DNA of 64,000 bases from Osedax frankpressi (taxonomy: Eukaryota > Annelida > Polychaeta > Sabellida > Siboglinidae): contig OZ038312.1 in assembly GCA_964035775.1 (NCBI GenBank), positions 27,971,431-28,035,430 of the forward strand. Reading direction: 5' to 3'. The translations under genes were made by a program, and so were the position numbers. The notes beneath the pieces were generated by a model. It was given only the letters and a program-made list of their open reading frames with translations. It was not told the DNA's origin and made no database searches. Shown in pieces: positions 1 through 12,300 of this stretch; within the stretch, counting starts at the first letter, position 1; every line of letters begins with the position of its first letter.

Positions 1-640
1 AGTTAATATAACATAAGTTAATATAACATAAGTTAATATAACATAAGTTAATATAACATAAGTTAATATAACATAAGTTAATATAACATAAGTTAATATA
101 ACATAAGTTAATATAACATAAGTTAATATAACATAAGTTAATATAACATAAGTTAATATAACATAAGTTAATATAACATAAGTTAATATAACATAAGTTA
201 ATATAACATAAGTTAATATAACATAAGTTAATATAACATAAGTTAATATAACATAAGTTAATATAACATAAGTTAATATAACATAAGTTAATATAACATA
301 AGTTAATATAACATAAGTTAATATAACATACGTTAATATAACATAAGTTAATATAACATAAGTTAATATAACATAAGTTAATATAACATAAGTTAATATA
401 ATATAAGTTAATATAACATAAGTTAATATAACATAAGTTAATATAACATACGTTAATATAACATAAGTTAATATAACATAAGTTAATATAACATAAGTTA
501 ATATAACATAAGTTAATATAACATAAGTTAATATAACATAAGTTAATATAACATAATTTAATATAACATAAGTTAATACAACATTAGTTAATATAACATA
601 ACTTAATATAACATAATTTAATATAACATAAGTTAATATA
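1..640. repeat. 15-bp satellite array at window start
   Basis: About 42 head-to-tail copies of the 15-mer agttaatataacata, nearly identical for the first 540 bases and more diverged near the right edge. The array is cut by the window start, so its true length is unknown. No reading frame or gene is associated with it. Confidence 0.97.
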
Positions 641-913
641 ACATCATTATAAGTTAATAAAAGTTACATTAAATTTATTCTTGAATATTCTGTAAATAAT
701 TCAAATCGTCACTTTCCGTAGATTTGCATATTTTCAAATTTAATATTAATTCAAATATTGTGTAACAAAATTCAAAAAGAATCATGGAATATAATTATTA
801 ATGATTGAGATATAAATAATTATGAAGTAAATATTTATAATCCAATTATAATTAACATATAAACTATATAAATCATATTTATACGTTTTCGTAAACTCCG
901 CCACGCGATACAG
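641..913. other. AT-rich non-coding stretch, probably GPCR intron
   Basis: AT-rich sequence without an exon-like island. It lies directly before the first recognisable GPCR exon and is probably intron. Only the last 40 bases become pyrimidine-rich, before the acceptor atacag at 908-913. Confidence 0.5.
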
Positions 914-2286
914 GTCTGCCAACTGATCCAGGCACGCAATATCATGATCCTTCTGCTCGTGTTATTGATATGTGTGAATGCTCACTGCTTCTGGACATAC
1001 CGTCTGGTCAAGGTGGAGACGAGTAAGATCAATGCAATGGTCTGCACCAACATACGACAGGTCACCTCGCTATAACAGGGTAACGGGGTCACAACGGGGT
1101 CACAACGGGGCCGGGGATTACTGCGGGGTCAATGGTCAACTAGGAGTCTAAGATATAACGGGATGATTTCCGATGCGTGTATAGCCTCGGGGTGTGTGGT
1201 CAAATAACTCGCTCATTAAGAATCATTAAATATAAACGCCATCAGCGTCTGTATTCTACTAACATAGTCACACACCAACGCAGTCACGCACAGTGTGCAT
1301 CGCACACCAACGTATTCGCGCACCAACATAGTCGCACACTAACAAACACACACATATAAATAAACCCATACACCCGCACACCCATACACACCCATGCAGG
1401 AACGCTCCCAACTACCCATACATCTACACACACCGCCACATATACAACCACCGCCACACAATCGCATACCAATACACACACAAACACATAAAGTTATTTA
1501 CTCTAATTATACAATTCGCATACGAGATGTCTAGCTACTGAATAAATATCCGCTATTAATTCTTGAGCGTTACGTTCACAGGGTCAGAGAAGCGGAAGCG
1601 ACAACTTCCGTATGATAACTTGGCCAATCATCGAGCTGTTCGTCGCCGATATTTGTCCGTTTGCAACGGTGTTAGCGTGCGTCGTGACGACGGTAAAGTG
1701 GCGCGCTAACGACGCCCGCCTCGCCGCCCGCCTCGTCGAATCGCCGACGTACGCCATGCAGTACCACGGAGCGCTGCGCGCCGTCTGCGTGTGTTTCCTC
1801 GTCGTTCAGTCGGTAGCGATGGCGGGCGACGCGTTTCGCCTATCGGTGCGCGCCGGGGGCGTGTCGCTGGTGCAGTGGACGCCACGCCTAGAGGCTCAAC
1901 AGCGTTTGGCGGGCGTCGTTATCTTACTAGCCCAGCAGTTACTGGCGTTGCTGAAGCCAATAATCCTATTCGTGATGGCGAGCGGATTCAGGAATCGGGT
2001 GGCGCAGATCGTTTTCTGTCGGAAATCTCAGGAGACGCCATCGACCACTTCGTTAACGAGTAAAACTAACGTTCCGAACGGAAACTTGACGAATCGTAGA
2101 AGAACGAATGACCAATACCTTTGCGCTAGCCACGCCCATAAAGAGACTGGACATTCCCAGGAAGAGAACAAAGCACGTCGCGAACGCATCTCGAGAACTG
2201 AACTTGGCAACGATCGTCACGATGAATCCGTCCCCGCCCAACTGACTGGTCATAAAAGAACGCATTACGCAACCACTTCTGTGTGA
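914..2286 (+). CDS. Rhodopsin-like GPCR, C-terminal half (two exons, 5' part missing)
   Basis: Exons are 914-1060 (phase 0, 49 codons) and 1582-2286 (phase 0, ending in TGA). Exon one reads as TM4 (ARNIMILLLVLLICVNAHCF), then WTYRLVKV and an extracellular-loop cysteine (VCTNIRQ). Exon two continues the loop (GQRSGSDNFR), TM5 (WPIIELFVADICPF), an Arg-rich intracellular loop, TM6 (AVCVCFLVVQSVAMAGDAF) and TM7 plus helix 8 (LAGVVILLAQQLLALLKPII then LFVMASGFRNR), followed by a hydrophilic Ser/Thr/Arg-rich tail. The classical NPxxY is absent; LKPII stands at that place. The FWTY at the end of TM4 and the TM7 layout recall the broad peptide/FMRFamide-like receptor assemblage, but no ligand can be assigned. 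TM1-TM3 must lie left of the window. Exon two is far more GC-rich than its surroundings. Topology is inferred from hydrophobic runs and splice sites only. Confidence 0.75.
1061..1581 (+). repeat. GPCR intron with ggggtcacaac repeats and CA-rich tract
   Basis: The intron runs from gtcacc to gttcacag. It contains three copies of an acggggtcac-type unit at about 1079-1115 and a long degenerate CA-rich stretch (cacac, cgcacaccaac) at about 1267-1490. The segment near 1127-1148 (ggtcaactaggagtcta) matches a segment in CDC14 intron 5. Confidence 0.7.
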
Positions 2287-2560
2287 CGCCATTGCTAAAA
2301 TGACCATCGTGGGTCCGTATCTCGAAAAAAACAGTTTTCATTTGATTAGAAAAAATGAAAGTGCTTCCGTTAAACTCGAGTATAAAACTCGTCGGTTCAT
2401 TTCTTATTTCGTTACCAACGCAAATCCGATATGACGTAAGAAAAGCGATTACGTACAAATTACCTAACCATTCCAGGTACCAAGTCGTCGTCATCGAGTT
2501 CTCGCAACTCAGCCACGATAGTTGAATAGAATTTATCGAAAGAAAAGTGAAATAAAATAA
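2287..2560 (+). terminator. Probable GPCR 3'UTR with poly(A) signal
   Basis: Sequence after the GPCR stop keeps the balanced base composition of the exon, then drops sharply to AT-rich DNA just after AATAAA at 2551-2556. This is what a 3'UTR ending in a poly(A) signal would look like. Minus-strand open frames here have no domain signal and look like shadows. Confidence 0.45.
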
Positions 2561-2964
2561 AGTTATATTAATCTTAAATCGGGAATTGTTTATATATGTT
2601 AATATTGTAGTTATTATACTTTATTGAATGATCATTTTAATCAACTGGGTTAATTTAATAAGTAATACAAATAAGATTAAACTAATATATGTATCAAATG
2701 TAGGTCTAACTAAATATAACTAAGTTCCGAAAGAATTGAGAATGAAATATTAGTTAAGTTTATTAAATACAGTACTCGAGTCTATTACATTGAATATCTA
2801 ATGCGGAATATCGTTATATAGTGGCACATATTGATAAACTATAACACTATAATATTATAGCAAATAGAAATATAATATGTATACATTTACTCCATAAAAT
2901 ATTCAAAAATAACTAATACTTAATACATATTTTCTTGTTAACAAGTATATTATGTAACAGAAGT

Positions 2965-3024
<60 letters not shown>

Positions 3025-3328
3025 AATAATTAAATATATCATAAATAATTGAATGTTAATAAATAAACATTCGGTGATAATTCAGATTATAAGTTGTTGG
3101 AGTGTACAATTATAGAATATGCAGAATGTTATTATTATAATACATAATAGTTTAGATAAAATGATTATTTAAATATATTGTCGATTTTAAGATTAATTTA
3201 TTATTATTTTATTAAAACATTATTATATTTTAATTATATTTAAAAAAATTTATTATTTTTACAAATTTTTTAAAATATTATTATTCTTAAATACTTTACA
3301 TTGTGTATATATATATATGTGTGTGTAC

Positions 3329-3395
<67 letters not shown>

Positions 3396-4101
3396 TTCAT
3401 ATATTGGAAATACTAAAATATATTTATATAAACAATAATTGAGAGTAAATTCTAGAGATGTTATGTTTTGTAAAGCAAATATTTTAGTATAATAAAGTAT
3501 TGTTTTTCTACTCAATTTCTTTTTATATTGTTAGCATTTTGTTTGAAAATACAATTAATACAATTTAATAATCCAACTTAATAAATAATTTAGAATTATA
3601 TAAATATTAAATTCTGATAGAATTACTGCGAATAATATTTACAGGCATAATATTTAAATATTTATTTACAACAAAAATTAATTGTATCAAAATAATATAA
3701 TTTATAATTGGATTTAAATATAAATACTGTTTTGTTTTAAAAACTCGGATAATATAGAATACACCAATAGACTAATCATGGTTAAATACTATTCGTACTT
3801 CCATTTGAGACTTTGAATATAGCTATGGTTAATGATTAACAAACGTATATTACTCAGATCGAATAAACATATCATCCTCGCATATCTGACCTTTATTAGT
3901 GACCCCGATTTGTCCGTTTCCAAGGTGGTGTGAAATACAATATGGTTGAAATATATAATTTCGAGGAGTGTAACCTGGATACAAATATTGGTTTTGAGAA
4001 CGGCACCTGGTATGACTTCCTTTTCACTTATACGGTGTGCATGCAAAAACTTTAGAAATATTCAGGACGCCGAGGTTAGTTCTGGCATACGCGTGCGTAC
4101 G
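2561..4101. other. AT-rich intergenic DNA with TA tracts and one ambiguous exon-like island
   Basis: TA dinucleotide tracts lie at about 2967-3020 and 3303-3395. An island at about 3880-4080 is less AT-rich and open in several frames. Plus strand: a 38-codon ORF from 3942 (MVEIYNFEECNLDTNIGF then ENGTWYDFLF) and another frame reaching a gttagt donor at 4073. Minus strand: a frame through TLETDKSGSLIK to a gtcaga donor. I could not decide which strand, if any, is coding. The assembly gap begins 20 bases later. Confidence 0.3.
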
Positions 4102-4301
4102 NNNNNNNNNNNNNNNNNNNNNNNNNNNNNNNNNNNNNNNNNNNNNNNNNNNNNNNNNNNNNNNNNNNNNNNNNNNNNNNNNNNNNNNNNNNNNNNNNNN
4201 NNNNNNNNNNNNNNNNNNNNNNNNNNNNNNNNNNNNNNNNNNNNNNNNNNNNNNNNNNNNNNNNNNNNNNNNNNNNNNNNNNNNNNNNNNNNNNNNNNNN
4301 N
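4102..4301. other. Assembly gap of 200 N
   Basis: Exactly 200 N, a conventional placeholder length, so the real gap size is unknown. It may hide more of the exon-like island on its left or the missing first half of PTBP RRM1. Confidence 0.99.
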
Positions 4302-4420
4302 GTTATAACTTATAATAATTTATAAGAATGACAATTTATAATAATGAATATATAATAATTACTTTGTGATAATCAATTTATAATAATGACTTTATAATAA
4401 TGAATTTATAATAATTGCTA
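4302..4420. repeat. Degenerate ataataatgaattta-type repeat
   Basis: About eight imperfect 14-15 bp units of the type ttataataatgaattta directly after the gap, suggesting the gap itself fell in repeat DNA. Confidence 0.6.
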
Positions 4421-4600
4421 AATGTAAATTCTATCTATTCTATATATTTTATCTATTTTATCTATTCCATCTTTTCGATATGTTCCTCATAGAATATTTG
4501 GAGAATATATTTCTATTAGTAATTGTTATAAATTACTAAACTCTATAAGAATTGCACACAATGCAATTCCTATTTAGATCTATAATTATTAAATAACCGT

Positions 4601-5308
4601 ATGTTGTAATATAGGTATATAGATATTATGATATACTTAGTTGCGTATGTAATAACCTATGTACTGAGTAGTAGTACCTGGATCAAATATGTTGTAATAT
4701 AGGTATATAGATATTATGATATACTTAGTTGCGTATGTAATAACCTATGTACTGAGTAGTAGTACCTGGATCAAATATGTTGAAATATAGGTATATAGAT
4801 ATTATGATATACTTAGTTGCGTATGTAATAACCTATGTACTGAGTAGTAGTACCTGGATCAAATATGTTGAAATATAGGTATATAGATATTATGATATAC
4901 TTAGTTGCGTATGTAATAACCTATGTACTGAGTAGTAGTACCTGGATCAAATATGTTGAAATATAGGTATATAGATACTATGATATACTTAGTTGTGTAT
5001 GTAATAACCTATGTACTGAGTAGTAGTACCTGGATCAAATATGTTGAAATATAGGTATATAGATATTATGATATACTTAGTTGCGTATGTAATAACCTAT
5101 GTACTGAGTAGTAGTACCTGGATCAAATATGTTGAAATATAGGTATATAGATATTATGATATACTTAGTTGTGTATGTAATAACCTATGTACTGAGTAGT
5201 AGTACCTGGATCAAATATGTTGTAATATAGGTATATAGATATTATGATATACTTAGTTGCGTATGTAATAACCTATGTACTGAGTAGTAGTACCTGGATC
5301 AAATATGT
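4601..5308. repeat. 88-bp tandem repeat, eight copies
   Basis: Eight copies with starts 88 bases apart (4601, 4689, 4777, 4865, 4953, 5041, 5129, 5217). Copies differ at only a few positions, such as gttgtaat versus gttgaaat and gttgcgta versus gttgtgta. Each unit holds the palindromic-looking agtagtagtacctgg. Near-identity implies recent amplification or homogenisation. The first and last copies share the gttgtaat variant. Confidence 0.97.
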
Positions 5309-5627
5309 GTACCTATTGAAAATCTACATTCGTCCAACATTGCGGATAATTTCATATTTTGCTTTTCATGATTTTGTTTATTTTATATAATTATTTGTGA
5401 TTGATAAGATACGCGTCTAATATGTGCCGTTTGTTTGTTAGAAATATATACCGATTCTTATACTGATTTATAGTGTACATTTTGCCATTGTATAGCATAG
5501 CGATTGCATAGCACATCTAGCATTTATATTATTACCCTGATCTAATTATTGTCTATCGGTAGACATCTTGAGTTACTCTTCAATCCCTCTTTTGTATCGG
5601 GATACCTCATGGTAATATAATATCCTT
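5309..5627. other. Spacer without recognisable feature
   Basis: AT-rich with no long open frame and no repeat. Nothing assignable was seen. Confidence 0.4.
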
Positions 5628-5635
5628 GTGACGCG

Positions 5636-5880
5636 GTCCCCTCCCCTCCCCATCCCCCTATTCCCCTCCCCTCCCCATCCCCCTACTTCCTCTCCCTCCC
5701 AATCCCCCTATTCCCCTCCCCTCCCCATCCCCCTATTCCTCTCACTACCCTCCCCCTACTTCTCTCCCTCCCCATCCCCCTATTCCTCTCACTCCCCTCC
5801 TCCTACTTCCCTCTCACTCCCCATCCCCCTATTCCTCTCACTCCCCTCCTCCTACTTCCCTCCCTCCCTCACTCCCTATA
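5636..5880. repeat. C-rich polypyrimidine minisatellite
   Basis: Repeats of ctcccctccccatcccccta type, 35-40 bp per loose unit, almost free of purines on the plus strand. The 89-codon Pro/Ser frame across it is a by-product of composition. If PTBP transcription starts upstream, this would be a long pyrimidine tract in its first intron, matching the kind of RNA the protein binds; that is inference. Confidence 0.9.
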
Positions 5881-6051
5881 CGCTTTGGCTGGTTTGACGT
5901 ATGTGAGATCACGCTTGACCCCTGATGATATCTAATGATCCGTAATCACACACTGCCCGATGCTGTAAATTACTATGCGATTATATAATAATGACAGGTG
6001 TGCGTCCTCTTTTCTACTGACCACCTTCCCACTGTTTAAACATCATAACCT

Positions 6052-6094
6052 TCTACTACTACTACCACGACCACTACCACGACCACTACTACCT

Positions 6095-6142
<48 letters not shown>

Positions 6143-6151
6143 ATACCACCT

Positions 6152-6188
<37 letters not shown>

Positions 6189-6253
6189 CACGACCACTAC
6201 TACCTCCACTACCACTACTACCTCCACTACCACTACTACCACTACTACCTCCA

Positions 6254-6290
<37 letters not shown>

Positions 6291-7531
6291 CACTACTACT
6301 ACTACCACCTCCACTACCACTACCACTACTACTACTAATACTACTACCACCTCCACTACTACTACTACTACCCGACCACTACCACTGCCACTACCACTAC
6401 TACTACCACCTCCACTACCACTACTACTACTACTACCACGACCACTACTACTACTACTACACCTACACCCACCACTACCCCCATCACTACCTCTACTCCC
6501 ACCACTACCACTACCTCTACACCTACCACTACCATAACTAATACCGCTACTACTACTACTACTACCACTACCCCACCACTGCCACTACTACTACCACTAC
6601 TACTACCACTACCACTAATACGACTACTATCACTATTACTACTACTACCCCTACCACTACCACTACCACTACTGCCGCTACTATTACTACTATTACTACT
6701 ATCACTACCCCATCATTGCCACTACTCCTACCACTACTACTACCTCTACCTCTACTCCTACCACTACCTCTACTACCACCACTACTACCGCTACTACTAT
6801 CACTACCACTACCTATACACCTACCACTACCACTACCACTATCACTACCACTATCACTATCACTACCCCTACCACTACCAATACCACTACTGCCGCTACC
6901 ATTACTACTACCACTACCCCACCACTACCACTACTCCTACCACTACTACTACCACTACCACTAATACTACTACCTCCACTACTACAACAACTACCAATAC
7001 TACTAGTACTACTACTACTACCACTACCACTACCCCTACCACTACCTTTACTCCTACCACTACCTCTACTCCTACCACTACCTCTACTCCTACCACTACC
7101 ACTACCATTACCACCACTACCACCACTAATACTACTACTACCACTACTACTACCACTACCTCTAGCACTACCTCTATTCCTGACAATAACACTACAATCA
7201 CTACCACCACCACTGCCATTACTACTACCACTACCAATATCCCACCACTGCCACTACTACTACCACTACCACTATCACTACCCATAACACTACTACTACC
7301 CCTACTACTATCACTACCCCTACCACTACCCCTACCACTACCTCTACCACTACCACTACAACTACCACTATTACTACACCTACAACTACCACTACTACCC
7401 CTACCCCTACCACTACCTCCATCACTACCTCTACTACTACACCTACCCCTACAACTACTACTACTACCCCTACACCTACCACTACCACCACTAATACCGC
7501 TACTACTACTAATACCACTACCCCACCATTG

Positions 7532-7562
<31 letters not shown>

Positions 7563-8395
7563 CACTAACACTAACACTAACACTACCACTACCACCACTA
7601 CCACTACTACTACCACTACCACTACTACTACATCTACCTCTACTCCTACCATTACCTCTACTACCACCACTAATACCGCTACTACTATCATTACCTCTAC
7701 CTATACACCTACCACTACCACTACCACTACTGCCGCTACTATTACTACTACCGCTACTATTACTACTACCACTACCCCACCACTGCCACTACTCCTACCA
7801 CTACCACTACAACTACCACCACTACTGCCACTACCACTACCACTACCACTACCACTAATACTAATACTACTACTACTACCACTAAAACTACCACTAACAT
7901 TACCACTACCACCCTACCACCACACCTGACACTACTACTACCACTACTACAACAACTACCAATACTACTAGTACTACTACTACCACTACCACTACCTCTA
8001 CTCCTACCAATAACACTACCACTGGTACTATTACTACCCCTACCACTACCTCTACCACTACCTTTACTCCTACCACTACCTCTACTCCTACCACAGCCAC
8101 TACCACCACTACCACCACTACTACCACCACTACTACCACCACTACTACCACCACTACTACCACCACTACCACCAATACACCACTACCACTACTACTACCA
8201 CTACTACTACCACTACTACTACCACTACTCCTACCACTACCAATACCACTACTACTATCACTACCACTACCCCTAACACTACCACAACCACTACCCCTAC
8301 TGCTACCACTACCACTACTACCACTAGCATTAACTCTAACACTAACACTAACACTACCAGTAATACTACATAAGTCATTACTACAATACCACAAA
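6052..8395. repeat. 2.3-kb ACT/ACC trinucleotide satellite
   Basis: Almost unbroken act and acc triplets with occasional cct and att, extending 2.3 kb. All three plus frames and several minus frames stay open for long stretches and give Leu/Pro, Val or Ser/Gly runs. These are not genes. Higher-order repetition is visible: blocks such as ctactcctaccactacctct recur, and a segment near 6964-7010 recurs near 7945-7985. Confidence 0.97.
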
Positions 8396-8624
8396 CACTC
8401 CCACTACCTTTATCTTTCTATATTAGCTCCAGACTATTTCCAAAACTGACCTCTGACAACACCCCTATGACTATGACCACGCTCTCATTATTGGAGTATG
8501 TTACATAATTATTTTCACATTCGCTCACACAGTTATGCAATGATTAATAATATGAGTGTCGTATTTTCTGTATGTACATTTCTTTGTTGGTGACCCCCTC
8601 TGTAGGTGGCCCCCTATGTAGGTG

Positions 8625-9130
8625 GGTATCTCTAGATGTAGGTGTATGTAGGTGGGTGTCTGTAGGTGTGTCTGTAGGTGGGTGTCTGTAGGTGTGTGTG
8701 TCTGTAGGTGTGTGTGTCTGTAGGTGGGTGTCTGTAGGTGTGTGTAGGTGTGTCTGTAGGTGGGTATCTCTAGATGTAGGTGTATGTAGGTGTGTGTGTG
8801 TAGGTGGGTGTCTGTAGGTGTGTATGTAGGTGGGTGTCTGTAGGTGTGTGTGTCTGTAGGTGGGTGTCTATAGGTTTGGGTGTCTGTAAGTGGGTGTCTG
8901 TAGGTGTGTGTCTGTAGGTGTGTGTCTGTAGGTGGGTATATGTAGGTGTATCTGTAGGTGTGTGTAGGTGTGTCTGTAGGAGTGTGTCTGTAGGTGGGTG
9001 TCTGTAGGTGTGTGTCTGTAGGTGGGTGTCTGTAGGTGTGTGTCTGTAGGTGGATGTCTGTACATAGGTATGTTGGTTTTTCAATGCGTGGGTATGTATA
9101 CATGTGGGTGTGTGTAGGTATCTATCTCCG
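8625..9130. repeat. TGTAGGTG array (units gtgtctgtaggtgg)
   Basis: About 35 imperfect units of 12-16 bp built from gtgtctgtaggtg, with variants such as tatctctagatgtaggtg. The minus-strand open frames (Thr/His/Pro-rich, up to 192 codons) follow from the repeat and are not proposed as genes. Confidence 0.95.
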
Positions 9131-9383
9131 AATTATTTGAATGTCACGTGACGTGTCATATAAAATCTTGTACACGTGTATATCGATTGTATATTATAAA
9201 TTCTCACCTGCGTAGATATAGTAAATTTACTACATGCTATATAGTAAATCATCATTTCCAACTTAGTTTCAGTTATGGTTCTTTGATAAATATTTTTATC
9301 TATTGTTTATATTGTTTGTATTGTTTTCGTTTTATTCTACTCACTATCCGATGATTTACATTCAAATCCGCAATCTCCTCTAG
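9131..9383. other. Region just before the first visible PTBP exon
   Basis: AT-rich, ending in the acceptor aatctcctctag at 9372-9383. It is most likely PTBP intron. The upstream exon with the first half of RRM1 was not found in the window and may be in the gap or missed. Confidence 0.5.
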
Positions 9384-12300
9384 GCTCTGCTAGAGATGAC
9401 CGACATCGAGACTGCCCAACAGATGGCGATGTACTTCGGAGAACATCCTCCCATGATCCGTGGTAGGGTTGTCTACATACAGTACTCTAATCACGAGGAG
9501 TTAAAGGTCGAGGCTTCACAACAGGTTTGACGCCCGCACTTCTCGGAACGCGCGCTGCGCACTTCCTTACAATTCGATGGCTGTATTTTCTTATCTCGTA
9601 TATCTATTGTGCAAATCTTTTAATAAACAAAATCTGAGTGTACATTATAATTAAATGCGAAAAAAACGTACAACGCCATCTCCCCGAATCTGTATATTAA
9701 AAAGCTATTTATAGAAACCTTTAGTTTTCTGCGTGCGAGATATCCCTTGTCTATCTGTAGATAACGTTGCACATTAAACCCGGCATAGTGCTCCACTGGA
9801 GTAAACGGACTTCTTTTGGCGCTAACGTTCTCTATGCGCATGTCCGTAATTACTTAACAAATTAGCTAACGTGTCCTAGTAGACACGATTATGCAAACCA
9901 TCCTAATGAACAACAAACCAACCTAGAAACCTTCGCTGACCAATGCATTCGCTTGCAGCATATAAATATTTAATCTGTTTATTGGGTGGATGTTTTCTTG
10001 CGCCGCCAAACTGTGTCGCTGTTATGCAATGTTGTGCGATGTTACGCAATTTTATGTCATGTTAATTGATGCTGGCGTTCCCGACTATCTTGTCTTTGGT
10101 CTAACGAATCCGATACCAACTGCGCTTACAAATGCTCCCTAGCGGTGCTGTGACGATTGCTGTGCTTTACTAATGACGTTACGCATTCCACATCAACGAA
10201 ATAGCTCTCTACTAAATGTCTTCAATTATTATTATGTATTAATATGTTCAATTATACACTGTGGCTATGTATATTTATAAATAGTTCTCTCATGTCGATG
10301 TACATCATATTATATATATTGGTCTCTCGTATTTCCGACGACTCTATTCTCTTAAAAATCTAATCTCTCAATAGTGTATTCTGAACGCAGAACATTAATT
10401 TAAAATCACTTTTACATATCGACATATATACAAACACGATACACATTACCTGTACACTGTACACATTACCTCTACACACTGTACAATGTACAGTGTATAG
10501 TGTACACTGTGTACAGGTAATGTGTATCGTGTTTGTATGTCGATATGTAAAAGTGATTTTAAATTAATGTTTTGCCTTCAGGATACACTATTGAGAGATT
10601 TGATGTTTAAGAGAATCGAGTGTGTAATTCATATTGTATTCAATATTGTATAATTCATACTGTCATACTACATTGTACAGTGTTTTCTGAACCCTTCCTT
10701 TATAATATAAATATCCCCTGCAGGCTGCCCTAGCTGTCACTCAAAACAACATCACCGATGAACCCAAGACTGTCCTCAGAGTTATCATCGAACAGATGCT
10801 TTACCCGGTCACCATTGAAACCTTGAAGCAGGTTATTATGTTATTAGCGGCACGACTATTTGATAAATTAATAATATGTCTTTCTATATCTGACCATTGT
10901 ATTGAGAATTACGATGCTACAATAACTATTACATTGTCACATTTATTTCACTAAGGCATATTGTTATGGTTGCGTATAATATTTCTTTTTTTAAATATTA
11001 TAGACAGATATTTAGTTTGCTATGAATACAACAAATATTAATCAATTTCATAGATATTATATATATATTTAATCTCATCTATTTATTAATATTATTTCGA
11101 TGATAATTAATTATTATATTATTCATTATCGTTTGTCATATGTTATGTTTATATCACTGTATAAAATAGTCATTATATCGCAACCAAGCAATTTCTTTTG
11201 CACTCATAATTTATTCATTTCACATTACATAATTACACCTCTTGAGTATTTGCATATTTGATTTACATTTTAAATAAATTGTATCCAGTGCATTCATTAT
11301 CCATGGTAACTATCCGCTCTATATAAATAATTACTATTTCCATTATTTATACTCGCTTCCCTTATAAATATTGCATAAAGTACGTACTCGCTTTACCATT
11401 AATCAATCTGTAATGTTTTATTTTAGGTATTCTCAAAGTACGGAACTGTCCTTAAAATTGTAACCTTCAACAAAAACAGTTAGTATTCTATTTGTTAGAA
11501 TGCTTCCGATACTCTAGACTCTATATTGAATATGCCTTTGTTAATACTACTATTGTACACTAAGGCTACCACACTATACAGGGCAAACTGCTTATCGGCT
11601 ATTTTGTACTTCTAACATTAACCTATTTCAAAACACTCTAGTGTTTTGTGCCATTTTTAATTACAAGCTACTCTTATCTTTCTGCAAATCTCATCGCTTG
11701 CAAATCATTCTACAATTCACATTCTTCTGCATTCGCCGCCTTTGTTATGAATTGTGTTCGCTATAGTTATAAAGTCCTAAGAAGGTCTGCGGGAATGCCT
11801 CGGTTAAGTTGTCGCTGTATGCGTTATCTTGCGATTCTATACAAATACTCCACGTCGTTGCGATTACCGTCCATCGAACCTTCTCTATTCCAACAGATTC
11901 GTTCCAAGCGCTCATAGAATACGGCGACTCCATCGCTGCCCAGACCACCAAGTTATCTCTGAATGGTCAGAACATCTACAATGGGTGTTGCAGTCTGCGA
12001 GTCGACTTCTCGAAGCTCGCCTCTCTCAACGTGAAATTCAACAACGAGAAGAGTCGCGACTACACCAATCCCAATCTGCCGGGCTGCGACATCAATAATA
12101 TGAACCACGTTTGAATGCACACGTCATATTATATCTCCTTTGCTTCCTTGTTACTACCCTAGCTCTTCTAAATCATCGGACAATCATTATTGGAAGTAAA
12201 ATAATATCACTATTTAATTGTCATATAATAATGTGGCCTATATAGTAATTTAGAAAGCATGACAAGATGTAAAGTGAAGTTGTTCTGCTGATATATGTGT

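Noticed and set aside
1-640. Telomere repeat
   Set aside because: The 15-bp unit agttaatataacata is unlike TTAGGG-type telomeres and has no G-rich strand. Being at the window edge does not mean a chromosome end.
1068-1082. Partial match to the I-SceI homing endonuclease site (ataacagggtaa)
   Set aside because: Only 12 of 18 bases match. No intein or homing endonuclease gene nearby, so likely chance.
3946-4315. ORFs running into the N gap, likewise at 46042-46756
   Set aside because: Their length is mostly runs of X from the 200-N gaps and cannot be trusted.
4601-5308. CRISPR-like direct repeats
   Set aside because: The whole 88-bp unit is conserved with no variable spacers, and the DNA is nuclear animal sequence.
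5975-8394. Leu/Pro, poly-Val and Ser/Gly ORFs
   Set aside because: Products of ACT/ACC triplet repeats read in different frames.
8525-9103. 192-codon Thr/His/Pro-rich ORF, antifreeze- or mucin-like at first sight
   Set aside because: Encoded entirely by the TGTAGGTG array, with no signal peptide or splice sites and open in other frames too.
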